Shown: positions 26,186 to 34,552 of the stretch, one piece after another
Position numbering within the stretch: position 1 is the stretch's first letter
Layout of the letters: each line of letters opens with the position of its first letter
Source of the DNA: an uncultured Gemmatimonadota bacterium
GTDB lineage: Bacteria > Gemmatimonadota > Gemmatimonadetes > Gemmatimonadales > Gemmatimonadaceae
Direction of reading: 5' to 3'
Assembly (NCBI GenBank): GCA_902825965.1
Contig: CADEDA010000010.1
Location: 8,010 to 72,009 of the forward strand
DNA length: 64,000 nt
Made by a program: the position numbers and the translations under genes
Notes under the pieces: generated by a model
What the model saw: only the letters and a program-made list of their open reading frames with translations
What the model was told of the DNA's origin: nothing
Databases searched by the model: none

Positions 26186-27109
26186 ATGTCGCATCTGGTG
26201 GTGGGCGTCGATGGCGGTGGCAGCAAGACGCAAGTGATCGTGGCGGATGGGCGCGGCAAGGAACTCGCGACGCTCACCGGCAGCGGGAGTGCGGTCCGCC
26301 CCGGCGAGGCCCTGCACTCCGCCGAAGTGATCGGCGCGCTGGTGCGGGATGCCCTGGCGATGGCCGAGCAGGAGGACCGTCCGCGGATCCTCACCGTCGG
26401 CGTGGCCGGCGTGGGCCGCGAGAAGGAGCGCAAGAACCTGCTCCGCGCCCTCGAAGGCGAGGCGATCGCCGAGGAGATCCAGGTCGTGACCGACGCCGAG
26501 GTGGCGATGGAGGACGCGTTCGGGGATGGCCCGGGCATCCTCCTCATCTCCGGCACGGGTTCCGTGGCGTACGGCCGCGGACCGACCGGCACCATGCTGC
26601 GCTGCGGCGGTTGGGGCCCCAACTGCGGCGACGAGGGCAGTGGCGCCTGGATCGGCCGTCGCGCGCTGAGCGTGGTGACCGCGTCCCATGACGGCCGCGA
26701 ACCGGAGACGCGCCTGGTCGGCGCAGTGCTCACGGCGCTCGAGCTCGACGAGGTGGACGACCTGGTGGCGTGGTCGGCGACGGCCACGCCGAAGCAGCTC
26801 GCCGCGCTCGCCGTGCCGGTCCTCACGTTGGCCGCCGAGCGCGACCTTCGCGCCAACTCCATCTGCACGATCGCCGCGGAGGAGCTCGTGGGCCACGTAC
26901 GCACGCTCGCCCGGCAGCTGTTCGTGGACGAGCGCGCGGCGGTCCCCGTGGCGCTGGCCGGCGGCATGATGAAGCGCGGGTCCTTCCTGCGCCGCCTGGT
27001 GGAGCACCGGCTCAAGTCCGCCGTGCCCGGCGCGCACCTGCATGGCGAGGACGTGCTGCCGGCGCGCGGGGCGGTCAAGCTCGCGCGCCGGAGTCTCGCG
27101 ACGGTCTAG
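26186..27109 (+). CDS. BadF/BadG-family sugar kinase, probable MurNAc/GlcNAc kinase
   Basis: A 307-aa ASKHA-fold kinase. Phosphate-1 loop VGVDGGGSKTQVIVAD, the adenosine block ILLISGTGSVAYG, GWGPNCGDEGSGAWIGRRAL and the C-terminal VALAGGMMKRG match the N-acetylglucosamine/N-acetylmuramate kinase branch (human NAGK, clostridial MurK). It should phosphorylate an imported amino sugar at O6. The neighbours (symporter, NamZ, NagZ/AmiE fusion) favour MurNAc or GlcNAc. The stop shares CTAG with the convergent permease gene. Confidence 0.85.
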   Translation: MSHLVVGVDGGGSKTQVIVADGRGKELATLTGSGSAVRPGEALHSAEVIGALVRDALAMAEQEDRPRILTVGVAGVGREKERKNLLRALEGEAIAEEIQVVTDAEVAMEDAFGDGPGILLISGTGSVAYGRGPTGTMLRCGGWGPNCGDEGSGAWIGRRALSVVTASHDGREPETRLVGAVLTALELDEVDDLVAWSATATPKQLAALAVPVLTLAAERDLRANSICTIAAEELVGHVRTLARQLFVDERAAVPVALAGGMMKRGSFLRRLVEHRLKSAVPGAHLHGEDVLPARGAVKLARRSLATV

Positions 27110-28617
27110 TCGACCGACTCGTACGAGTGCGGCGGCAGCCCGCGCCGCAGGCGCGAGTTGCGATAGCCATACAGCGCGTAGAGCACGAGGCCGATCGCGA
27201 GCCAGATGCCGAAGCCGTACCATGCGCGCGCCGGCAGTCCGACCATCACGAAGAAGCAGGCCGAGGCGCCACCGAGCCCCACGAGCCAGACCCCCGGCAC
27301 CTTGAAGGGGCGCGGCCGGTCGGGCTCGACCACGCGCAGCACCAGCACGCCGAGGCAGACCAGCACGAACGCGAACAACGTGCCGATGTTGGTGAGGTCG
27401 TAGGTGGCGACGTCATCCGCGACCAGCGCCGCAAGCCCCACGCAGACCCCGGTGATGATGGTCGTCACGTGCGGCGTCCGGTACTTCGGGTGCAGCTTGG
27501 CGGCCCCCTGCGGCAGCAGACCGTCGCGCGCCATCGAGTAGAAGATGCGCGGCTGTCCGTACTGGAACACGAGCAGCACCGCGGCCATCGACACCACCGC
27601 GCCCGCGGCGATGATCCAGGAGAACCGCTGCAGCCCGGCGATCTCGAAGGCGTGCGCCAGCGGGTCCGACGAGGCGAGTTGCTGGTAGGGCACGAGGCCG
27701 GTGGCCACGGCCCCGACGATCACGTAGATGAGCGTGCAGATGCCGAGTCCCCACAGCAGCCCGCGCGGCATCGTGCGCTGCGGGTCCTTCACCTCCTCGG
27801 CGGCCGTGGAGATGGCGTCGAAGCCGATGTAGGCGAAGAACACGATCGCCGCACCGTGGTGGATACCCGTGAACCCGTTCGGCGCGAACGGCGTGTAGTT
27901 GGCCGGTTCGATGTACATCGACCCGACGATGACGAACAGCGCCAGCACCGCGAGCTTGATGAGCACCATCACGGTGTTGGCCCGCGTGCTCTCCTTCACG
28001 CCGCGGACCAGCAGCCAGGTGATCGCCATGACGATCAGGAAGGCGGGCAGGTTGATCAGGATGGGGATGCCGCCGATGTTCGGTGCGGTCTCGAACAGCG
28101 CCTGCACCGCCGGGTCCGCGCTCGCCTTCGCCTGGAAGTAGCCGTGCGTGAGCCAGCCGGGGATCTTGATGAACGGCGAGACCAGCGAATCGAAGTAGCC
28201 ACTCCAGGAGATCGCCACGGCCACGTTGCCCACGGCGTACTCGAGGATCAGGTCCCAGCCGATGATCCACGCGATCAACTCGCCGAACGACGCATAGCTG
28301 TAGGCGTAGGCGGAGCCGGCCTGCGGGATCATCGAGGCGAGCTCCGCGTAGCAGAGCGCCGCCAGCGCGCACACCGCCCCCAGCAGCACGAACGAGAGCA
28401 CCAGCGCGGGTCCGGCGCCGAACCGCATCACCTCGCCGTTCTCGGCGATCTCGCCGGCGGCGGCCGTACCCAGCGTGGAGAAGATGCCGGCGCCGATCAC
28501 CGCGCCGATCGAGAGGAAGATCAGGTCCTTGGTGCCCAATGTGCGCCGCATGCCCTTCCCCTCGGCGCCTTCGGGGACGAGATCGGCGATGGGCTTACGA
28601 CTCCACAGCGATTTCAT
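27106..28617 (-). CDS. APC-superfamily amino acid permease (CAT-like)
   Basis: A 503-aa permease with about 12-14 membrane helices and APC motifs: DLIFLSIGAVIGAGIF in helix 1, CALAALCYAELASMIPQAGSAYAYSY in helix 3, FFAYIGFDAISTAAEEVKDPQRTMPRG in helix 6-8 and FYSMARDGLLP. These are typical of the cationic amino acid transporter group. The substrate is probably an amino acid, identity unknown. It ends convergently with the kinase gene in a shared CTAG; a TAGCTT promoter-like element lies 40 nt upstream. Confidence 0.88.
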   Translation of the reverse strand: MKSLWSRKPIADLVPEGAEGKGMRRTLGTKDLIFLSIGAVIGAGIFSTLGTAAAGEIAENGEVMRFGAGPALVLSFVLLGAVCALAALCYAELASMIPQAGSAYAYSYASFGELIAWIIGWDLILEYAVGNVAVAISWSGYFDSLVSPFIKIPGWLTHGYFQAKASADPAVQALFETAPNIGGIPILINLPAFLIVMAITWLLVRGVKESTRANTVMVLIKLAVLALFVIVGSMYIEPANYTPFAPNGFTGIHHGAAIVFFAYIGFDAISTAAEEVKDPQRTMPRGLLWGLGICTLIYVIVGAVATGLVPYQQLASSDPLAHAFEIAGLQRFSWIIAAGAVVSMAAVLLVFQYGQPRIFYSMARDGLLPQGAAKLHPKYRTPHVTTIITGVCVGLAALVADDVATYDLTNIGTLFAFVLVCLGVLVLRVVEPDRPRPFKVPGVWLVGLGGASACFFVMVGLPARAWYGFGIWLAIGLVLYALYGYRNSRLRRGLPPHSYESVD

Positions 28618-28656
28618 GTGTCGGGGTCGGGGGGAACCGGCAACGCGAACCGGGTG

Positions 28657-28662
28657 AAGCTA
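28657..28662 (-). promoter_or_regulatory. TAGCTT element upstream of the permease
   Basis: TAGCTT followed by CACC on the minus strand, within the 16-bp sequence CGCCGGTAGCTTCACC that is identical to one upstream of the kinase gene at 36117. It lies 40 nt before the permease start. The -35 at 17 bp is weak (TGGCCT). Confidence 0.4.
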
Positions 28663-28699
28663 CCGGCGTCCCGAGGCGGAGGCCAGCCCGACGCGCAGT

Positions 28700-29554
28700 T
28701 CAGCGCGGGGCCTCGGCGGTGATCGAAACCGTGTCGCGGACGGGTGTGCCGTCGGGTCGCACCGCCGGGCGGAAGCGGACCTCGGCGAGCATGTCGCGGA
28801 TCTTCTTGTTGTAGCCGCTGTCCTTGGACGGATTGAACGCGATGAGCTTCGCGTTGCCGCGCTCGTCGACATCGAACCAGGCCACCATCTTGTACGGCCG
28901 CACCTTGTTGGGCACGGGGATCGGCAGCAGGGCGAGGTTGGTCACCTGCGGCGGGTAGATGTCGCCGGCGCCCCCACCCGTGCCGGGGCCGTTGCCCGAG
29001 CCGCGGCCGGTCCCGGTGCCCGATCCCACGCCGCCGCCGCTGCCCGGCCCGTTGCCCCCAGAACCATCGTGGCCCGAGCCGCCCCCGACACCAGCCGTTG
29101 GGACAGTCGGGCCCGTGGATGCCGCTTCCTTGGTTTCGGTCGGCGTCGGGGTGGGCGGCGTGATCTCCGGTTTTGGTTCCGGCTTGGGCTCTTCCTTCGG
29201 CGGTGTCGGCGGCGGGACGACCGGCGGCGTCACTGTCGGCGCCTTCGTCTGCGGCGCCATGGGTGCGACCTGCAGGAAGCGCACGCGCTCGGCCCGGACC
29301 TGCGTACCTCCCGAGCCGCCGGTGCCCCCACCGCCGCCGCCGGCGGCGCCGGGGCCTCCCCCACCCTCGGTCAGCGGCAGGTCCAGCTGCGACGCGATGA
29401 GGGGGGGCAGGAAGAGCACCAGCAGGATGAGCCCGTGGATCAACGCCGAGACCACGAAGCCCGTGGGACCACGCCGATCGCGGTCCGGGATCCCATGCAG
29501 GGGCCGGAGCGGTCGACGCGGCTTGTCAGCGGGGGTGGAAGCGGGAGCGGTCAC
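28700..29554 (-). CDS. TonB-like energy transducer, Pro- and Gly-rich
   Basis: A 284-aa protein with one N-terminal transmembrane anchor (GFVVSALIHGLILLVLFLPPLIA; the SxxxH motif of TonB is present). A Pro/Glu/Lys-rich stalk (PPPTPPKEEPKPEPKPE) and a long Gly/Ser/Thr stretch follow, then a C-terminal TonB domain (VRPYKMVAWFDVDERGNAKLIAFNPS). It lies after the TonB-ExbB-ExbD-ExbD genes, separated from them by two strong hairpins. The GTG start has no clear ribosome-binding site. It is the second transducer of this locus. Confidence 0.8.
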   Translation of the reverse strand: MTAPASTPADKPRRPLRPLHGIPDRDRRGPTGFVVSALIHGLILLVLFLPPLIASQLDLPLTEGGGGPGAAGGGGGGTGGSGGTQVRAERVRFLQVAPMAPQTKAPTVTPPVVPPPTPPKEEPKPEPKPEITPPTPTPTETKEAASTGPTVPTAGVGGGSGHDGSGGNGPGSGGGVGSGTGTGRGSGNGPGTGGGAGDIYPPQVTNLALLPIPVPNKVRPYKMVAWFDVDERGNAKLIAFNPSKDSGYNKKIRDMLAEVRFRPAVRPDGTPVRDTVSITAEAPR

Positions 29555-29633
29555 GTGGGTCGGTGGAGATCGGGGCGTTGCCGGGGAGGGCCGACGGCGC
29601 CGGGGACGGGCGACGGAGACTGTACATATGTAA

Positions 29634-29695
29634 TACGGCGGACGAGCCTCGAAAGGTTCGTCCGCCGTACCAACACCGGGTGGTCACCCGGTGTT
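29634..29695. other. Two adjacent strong hairpins between exbD and the second tonB gene
   Basis: Hairpin 1: arms 29634-29645 and 29658-29669 (12 bp perfect), extended by a G-T pair and CCT/AGG to about 16 bp with a CGAA tetraloop. Hairpin 2: arms 29672-29682 and 29685-29695 (11 bp perfect, minimal loop). They are only 2 bp apart, with no T-tract. They may slow or attenuate transcription between genes, or protect mRNA ends. Confidence 0.6.
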
Positions 29696-29700
29696 CCGAC

Positions 29701-30108
29701 TCACTTCGGCGGGACGCCGATGACCTTGACGCCGGCTCCGCGCGCGACGTCCATCGCGAGGATGACGTCCTGGTACTGCACCTTCGGGTCGCCCTTCACG
29801 AAGATGATCTTGTCGGGCCGGGGATCGTAGATCTCCTTGAGCCGCGTGCCAAGGTTGTCCTTGGTGAGGGGTTCCTTGTTCACGGCGAACTTCCCTTCCG
29901 GGAGCACCTCGAGCACGATCTGGTCTGAGGCCGTGTTGGCCGTGACCACGTTCGGCTGCGGGTCCGGGAGCTGCAGGTCGATCGCCTTGCGCATCATCGG
30001 CTGCATGATCATGAAGATGATCAGCAGCACGAGCATGATGTCGATCATCGGCACCACGTTGGGCTCGTTGTTGAGCCCGCTGTTGCCACCACCAACGCTC
30101 ATTCCCAT
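29701..30108 (-). CDS. exbD: ExbD/TolR family protein (second copy)
   Basis: A 135-aa protein with one N-terminal helix carrying the conserved Asp: PNVVPMIDIMLVLLIIFMIM. A periplasmic domain (PDKIIFVKGDPKVQYQDVILAMDVARGAGV) follows. It forms the proton channel with ExbB and drives TonB. An AGGAG ribosome-binding site is present. It follows the first exbD by 9 bp; the two share the MGMSV start and transmembrane segment but differ in the periplasmic part. Confidence 0.92.
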   Translation of the reverse strand: MGMSVGGGNSGLNNEPNVVPMIDIMLVLLIIFMIMQPMMRKAIDLQLPDPQPNVVTANTASDQIVLEVLPEGKFAVNKEPLTKDNLGTRLKEIYDPRPDKIIFVKGDPKVQYQDVILAMDVARGAGVKVIGVPPK

Positions 30109-30117
30109 GGTCGACTC

Positions 30118-30585
30118 CTACGGCGTCTTGTTGGTGGTCTTGATCTCGTCGCCCGCCACCGTCGACTCCGTGCCCGGCGTCTGCTCGGTGATGGCCGCGA
30201 CGACACGCACCCCGTTCTTGGCCGCCATGTCCATGGCTTCGAGGATCGCGCCGTACTCGAGTTCCTTGTGCGCCTTCAGGTAGATGATCTGGTCCACCGT
30301 CCGGGCCGTGTAGATCTGCTTGATCAGCGGCCCGATGTCTTCCGTCTTCACGGGCTGCTTGTTCAGGTAGTAGTTCCCGAACTTGTCGATGCCGAGGATC
30401 TGGTCCTCATCCGCTTCGGGGTGCGCCTTCAGGTTGATGCCCGAGGGCGGCTCGGCGGTGAAGCCCGCGGCGATCGCGGGCGTCACCACCATGAAGATGA
30501 TGAGGAGCACCAGCATCACGTCGATCATGGGGACGACGTTCGGCTCGGCCTTGACGCCGCCCCCGGTGCTGACTGACATACCCAT
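30118..30585 (-). CDS. exbD: ExbD/TolR family protein (first copy)
   Basis: A 155-aa protein with PNVVPMIDVMLVLLIIFMVV, including the essential Asp, then a periplasmic domain with VDQIIYLKAHKELEYGAILEAMDMAAKNGVRVVAAI. AGGAGG precedes the start. It is paralogous to the next gene but has an extended polar C-terminus (TEQTPGTESTVAGDE). Two ExbDs per operon may form a heteromeric channel with ExbB. Confidence 0.92.
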   Translation of the reverse strand: MGMSVSTGGGVKAEPNVVPMIDVMLVLLIIFMVVTPAIAAGFTAEPPSGINLKAHPEADEDQILGIDKFGNYYLNKQPVKTEDIGPLIKQIYTARTVDQIIYLKAHKELEYGAILEAMDMAAKNGVRVVAAITEQTPGTESTVAGDEIKTTNKTP

Positions 30586-30615
30586 CGCGAAACCCTCCTA
30601 GGGTTCTCGAGGCGA

Positions 30616-31356
30616 TTACTGCGAGATCGGCGACGAGCCGGCCTGGGCCTTCGTGCTGAACTCGCGCGTGAACCGCGAGCGGCCGAACTCACCCGAGACG
30701 CCCTTGATGAGGTAGTCGATCATCTCCTTGGAGACGTACGTCATCTCGGCCGTGAGGTTGTCGATCTTCGTCTGGAAGTAGTTGAAGAACCACACCGCCG
30801 GGATGGCCACGAGGAGGCCGAAGCCGGTGGCGATGAGCGCCTCGGCGATGCCGACCGTGATGGCCGCGATGCCCGTCGAGCCCGACGTGCCCATGGCGGC
30901 GAAGGCGTTGATGATGCCGAACACCGTGCCGAGGAGGCCGACGAACGGCGAGGTCGAACCCACCGTCGCGAGCACCGCGAGGCCGCGCTTCAGCGACACG
31001 ATCTCGACGAGCATGTTGCGCTCCACCGCGCGCTCGGCCGAGTTGATGTCGGAGACCGTCACCGAGCCGTCGAGGATGAGCGGCTTCACCTCATCCAGCG
31101 CGCCGCCGAGGACGCGGGCGACGTGCGACTTCTTGTACGACTGCGCGAGGTTGATCGCCTCGGAGAGGTTGTCCTCCTCGAGGAACTGCGAGAACTCGGG
31201 CGCGAACTTCAGCGTCTCGGCCTGCGCCTTGCGCAGGTTCCACCACTTGCCGATCGCGACCGTCAGCGACCAGAGCGACATGACCGCGAGCACGAACCAG
31301 ATGCCCTTGGCGAACGGCGGGCTATGCTGGAAGATGTAACCGATATCCATGTTCAT
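30616..31356 (-). CDS. exbB: ExbB/TolQ/MotA family proton channel
   Basis: A 246-aa protein with three membrane segments. The core motif spans VSLKRGLAVLATVGSTSPFVGLLGTVFGIINAF and is followed by GIAEALIATGFGLLVAIPAVWFFNYF, typical of ExbB/TolQ. It energises TonB or TolA with the proton motive force. It lies 44 bp after tonB and 30 bp before the first exbD, with AGGAG upstream. Confidence 0.93.
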   Translation of the reverse strand: MNMDIGYIFQHSPPFAKGIWFVLAVMSLWSLTVAIGKWWNLRKAQAETLKFAPEFSQFLEEDNLSEAINLAQSYKKSHVARVLGGALDEVKPLILDGSVTVSDINSAERAVERNMLVEIVSLKRGLAVLATVGSTSPFVGLLGTVFGIINAFAAMGTSGSTGIAAITVGIAEALIATGFGLLVAIPAVWFFNYFQTKIDNLTAEMTYVSKEMIDYLIKGVSGEFGRSRFTREFSTKAQAGSSPISQ

Positions 31357-31400
31357 ACGGCGGATCTCCTAAAGGTGAAGCGGTAGTGGGTGGACCGAGA

Positions 31401-32114
31401 CTACTTCTGGAGGGCGAAGACGAACGGCTGCTGCACGAGCTGCTTCACCTTGCGTCCGCCGACCTCGGCCGGCAGGAAACGCATGTTGGGCAGGGCCTGG
31501 CGCACCGACGCCGAGAAGAGCTCGTGCGAGGTGCGGATGACCTTGAAGGAGCTGACTTCGACGCGGCCGGTCGTGTCGACGACGAACTGCGCCAGCACCT
31601 CTCCTTCGATGCTCGACGACCGCAGGATGTCCGGGAAGCGCGGCACGCCCGTGTTGGGCACCGGCGCGACCGGCTTCTCCACCTGGAAGTCGAAGAACGT
31701 CTGGTTGTTGTCGATGACCTGCGGCGTCCCGCCCACCACGCCCGACGCGATACCGCCGGCGACACCCTTGCCGGAGAAGTCCGCTTCGTTGGTGAGCTTC
31801 TTGGACAGGTCGATCTCCGGGATCACGTCCGGGATGTTCACGGGCGCGGTGAGCACCTGGAAGCCCTTCGCGATCGGCGGCGGCGCCACGACGTCGGGCG
31901 GCGGCGGCGGCTGATCCTCGGGCGGCGGCGGCTCCTCCTTCTTGATCTCGACGAAGTCGACCTTCTGCATCACTTCCTCTGCCACCGCCTCGCCGACCTG
32001 CTTGGTCGCGTACACCGACATCGTGATGATGACGGCGTGGAGGACGATGGAGAAGACCGTCGAGCCCAGGGACTTCTGCTTCTGGGGCTTCGACTCGATC
32101 AGGTTGTTGAACAC
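31401..32114 (-). CDS. tonB: TonB energy transducer
   Basis: A 237-aa protein with an N-terminal anchor (STVFSIVLHAVIITMSVYA, including the SxxxH motif), a Pro-rich stretch (EEPPPPEDQPPPPPDVV) and a C-terminal TonB domain (GEVLAQFVVDTTGRVEVSSFKVIRTS, ASVRQALPNMRFLPAEVGG). It couples the ExbBD motor to outer-membrane receptors. The GTG at 32114 is preceded by TTGGAG. It is first in the operon; upstream is a 307-bp intergenic region. Confidence 0.9.
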   Translation of the reverse strand: MFNNLIESKPQKQKSLGSTVFSIVLHAVIITMSVYATKQVGEAVAEEVMQKVDFVEIKKEEPPPPEDQPPPPPDVVAPPPIAKGFQVLTAPVNIPDVIPEIDLSKKLTNEADFSGKGVAGGIASGVVGGTPQVIDNNQTFFDFQVEKPVAPVPNTGVPRFPDILRSSSIEGEVLAQFVVDTTGRVEVSSFKVIRTSHELFSASVRQALPNMRFLPAEVGGRKVKQLVQQPFVFALQK

Positions 32115-32421
32115 GCGTCCGTCTCCAAGAGTGATAAGTCGCGTGACGGCGCCCCCGCTGCCTCGTCAGGGGCGTCGACCGTGCCTGAACCTATCCCGGC
32201 CTGTCGCGGCTCGTAATCCTGCGAAGATTAAGTTTCGCTTAATGGATGCGGCCGCACGGTCGGGAGGCGCCATCGCACGGTCTCCGGTGGCGCTAGCGGA
32301 GAATACCCGGGTCACATGAACCCACCGCACAGGTTTTCGTGAAGATTCGGTGACGATCTGCGGGGTGGTCCGACCGACCCCCGCCGTCGCACCGCCGTCG
32401 CACCTGCCGTCGCACCTGCCG
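32115..32421. other. Intergenic region upstream of tonB: palindrome, weak promoter, tandem repeats
   Basis: This 307-bp gap holds no supportable gene. ATTAAG-TTTCG-CTTAAT (32227-32243) is a 6-bp inverted repeat, AT-rich against a very GC-rich background, about 110 bp upstream of tonB, and could be an operator. A weak promoter candidate on the minus strand is TTACGA-17 bp-TAGGTT about 60-90 bp upstream of tonB. Tandem repeats adjoin the kinase stop (listed separately). No terminator with a T-run is seen after the kinase. Confidence 0.45.
32382..32421. repeat. Short tandem repeats (about 12 bp) after the histidine kinase stop
   Basis: The motif GCCGTCGCACC(T) recurs about three times with small changes, ending at the stop codon of the kinase gene at 32422. 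It is a simple repeat of unknown function and could vary in copy number. Confidence 0.7.
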
Positions 32422-33873
32422 TCACGCCGCGCGTGAGGCCGGGAGCGTGATCGTGAACGTGCTGCCGCGCCCGAGGCGCGAGGCGACGCTGATCGCCCCG
32501 CCGTGCGCATGCGCGATCCACTGCGCGATCGCCAGCCCCAGGCCGAAGCCGCCCCGTTCCCCGCCGCGCGAGCGGGCGCGGTCCGCGCGCCAGAAGCGCT
32601 CGAAGATGAACGGCAGGTCCGCCGCGGCGATCCCGAGGCCCGTGTCCTGCACGATGAACGCCGCCTCGTGCCCGCGCTTCTCCAGCGCGATGGTCACCGA
32701 GCCACCCTGCGCCGTGTACTTCACGGCGTTCGTCAGGATGTTCAGGAACAGCTGCCGCAGCCGCACGGGGTCGCCCTGGACCTCGAGTGGCGCGACCTCC
32801 CCCAGCGTCACGGTCACGCCGGCGGCCTCGCCCAGCATCGAGGCCGTGTCGGCCACGTCGCGGACCATGGGCTCGAGCGCCACCCGCTCGCGGTGGATGT
32901 CGAAGCGGCCCTCGTCCGCCCGCGCGAGCGTGAGCAGCGAGTCCACGAGGTCGGCCATGCGCGCCGTCTCCGCCAACGCCTCCTCCAGCGCCGGCAACTG
33001 GTCGGCGGCCACGTTCGGCGAGCCCATGGCCCGCTCCAGGTCGGCGCGCAGCACGGTGAGCGGCGTCTTGAGCTCGTGGCTCGCGTCGGCGGTGAAGCGC
33101 CGCAGCCCGGCGAACGAACCCTCCAGGCGCGCGATCATCGCGTTGATCTTCTCGGCCACCCGGTCGAGTTCGTTCTCGTCGCTCTCCACCGGCAGCCGGC
33201 GATGCAGCGAGCGGCCGTCCTGGATGGCCTCGAGGTCGTCGATCAGCCGGTCCACCGGCTGGAGGTTCGCCCCCGCGAGGCCCCAGGCCACGATCACCGA
33301 GAGGATGAAGATGAGCGGGAAGGTGACGAGGATGGGCGTGAAGATGTCGAGCCGCAGCAGCTCCAGCGACTCGGAACTCTCGCCGGCGAGGACCCGCAGC
33401 TGGGGCGAGCGCGCCTCCGAGCGCTCGAACTGCATGCGCACGAACAGGCGCGTGGAATCGAGGGTGATGAAACCCGCGGCGCTGTCGGGGGAGAAGCTGC
33501 GGAAGACCGCGCGGGAGAGCCGGGTCTTGTCGCGGTCCTGCAGGCGCTCCACGGCGCTGCTCTCGTAGAGCAGCCGCGAGGAGTCGGCCACGATCAGGTA
33601 GCCCGGCAGGGCGGCCAGCAGCCGGCGCAGGCCGGGCGAGAGTTCGGGCAGCTTGGGGGCCGGCCCCTCGGTGACGACCACGCTGCCGAACACGCCGGTG
33701 CCCCCCTGCTCGATCATCCGCGACGCGAGGTCGGCGACGTTGAGCACGCGCGACTGCAGCGCCCGTTCGGCCGCCCGGCGGCTGGCCGAGAGCATGACGG
33801 CCGCGAAGATCAGCAGCGTCGCGCCGACCGCGATGGCATAGGCGAGGGTGAGCCGCCCGCGGATGCTGCGCAT
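32422..33873 (-). CDS. Membrane sensor histidine kinase
   Basis: A 483-aa two-TM kinase. TM1 is [19 protein letters not shown] (about 10-28), a periplasmic sensor of about 150 residues follows, and TM2 is [26 protein letters not shown]-like segment ([17 protein letters not shown]) leads to the HisKA H-box [23 protein letters not shown], the N box [20 protein letters not shown], the G1 box [11 protein letters not shown] and G2 ([13 protein letters not shown]). It pairs with the OmpR-type regulator starting 11 bp upstream. The signal is unknown. Confidence 0.93.
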   Translation of the reverse strand: MRSIRGRLTLAYAIAVGATLLIFAAVMLSASRRAAERALQSRVLNVADLASRMIEQGGTGVFGSVVVTEGPAPKLPELSPGLRRLLAALPGYLIVADSSRLLYESSAVERLQDRDKTRLSRAVFRSFSPDSAAGFITLDSTRLFVRMQFERSEARSPQLRVLAGESSESLELLRLDIFTPILVTFPLIFILSVIVAWGLAGANLQPVDRLIDDLEAIQDGRSLHRRLPVESDENELDRVAEKINAMIARLEGSFAGLRRFTADASHELKTPLTVLRADLERAMGSPNVAADQLPALEEALAETARMADLVDSLLTLARADEGRFDIHRERVALEPMVRDVADTASMLGEAAGVTVTLGEVAPLEVQGDPVRLRQLFLNILTNAVKYTAQGGSVTIALEKRGHEAAFIVQDTGLGIAAADLPFIFERFWRADRARSRGGERGGFGLGLAIAQWIAHAHGGAISVASRLGRGSTFTITLPASRAA

Positions 33874-33883
33874 GGCGCGGGCC

Positions 33884-34552
33884 TCAGCCCTTGATCACGT
33901 AGCCCACGCCGCGCACGGTCGAGATCAGCTTCTTGTCGTGCGGCGCGTCGATCTTCTTGCGGAGGTGGTTGATGACCACGTCCACGATGTTGGTCCCCGG
34001 ATCGAAGTGGTACCCCCAGGCGTACTCGGTGATGAGCGTGCGGCTGAGCACGCGCCCGGCATGCCGGGCGAGGTACTCGAGCACCAGGAACTCCTTGGGC
34101 GTCAGCTCGATCCGCTGGCCGGCCCGGGTCACCTCGCGCGCGTCGAGGTCCACGACCAGGTCCGCGACCGTGATCTGCGGCGAGACGATCGACCGCGGGC
34201 GCCGCGCCAACGCCTCCACGCGCGCCAGCAGTTCCTCGAACGCGAAGGGCTTGGTGACATAGTCATCGGCGCCGGCGCGCAGGGTCTCGACCTTCGCGTC
34301 CACGGCATCCTGGGCCGTGAGCACGAGCACCGGCTTCTCGAAGCCGCGGGCGCGCAGGTTGCGCAGCACCTGCTGGCCGGAGCGCCCCGGCAGCCGCAGG
34401 TCGAGCACGACGAGGTCGTAGGGTTGGCTCTTGGCCAACGCCTCGCCCTCCTCACCGTCCGCGACGAGGTCCACCGACCAGCGCTGCTCCTCGAGCCCGC
34501 GCTTCACGAACTGCCCGACCGTCGGGTCGTCCTCGATCACCAGGACCTTCAT
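33884..34552 (-). CDS. OmpR/PhoB-family response regulator
   Basis: A 222-aa regulator. The receiver has the acidic pair EDD (7-9), phospho-acceptor D51 (VVLDLRLPG), T80 and K102. A winged-helix DNA-binding domain follows ([45 protein letters not shown]). Its ATG overlaps the stop of the upstream kinase (ATGA), and a second kinase follows at 11 bp. It may integrate both kinases. Confidence 0.95.
   Translation of the reverse strand: MKVLVIEDDPTVGQFVKRGLEEQRWSVDLVADGEEGEALAKSQPYDLVVLDLRLPGRSGQQVLRNLRARGFEKPVLVLTAQDAVDAKVETLRAGADDYVTKPFAFEELLARVEALARRPRSIVSPQITVADLVVDLDAREVTRAGQRIELTPKEFLVLEYLARHAGRVLSRTLITEYAWGYHFDPGTNIVDVVINHLRKKIDAPHDKKLISTVRGVGYVIKG

Noticed and set aside
26770-28722. 650-codon plus-strand open frame opposite the APC permease
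   Set aside because: Antisense to a permease with clear motifs; product is low-complexity Arg/His/Gln-rich.
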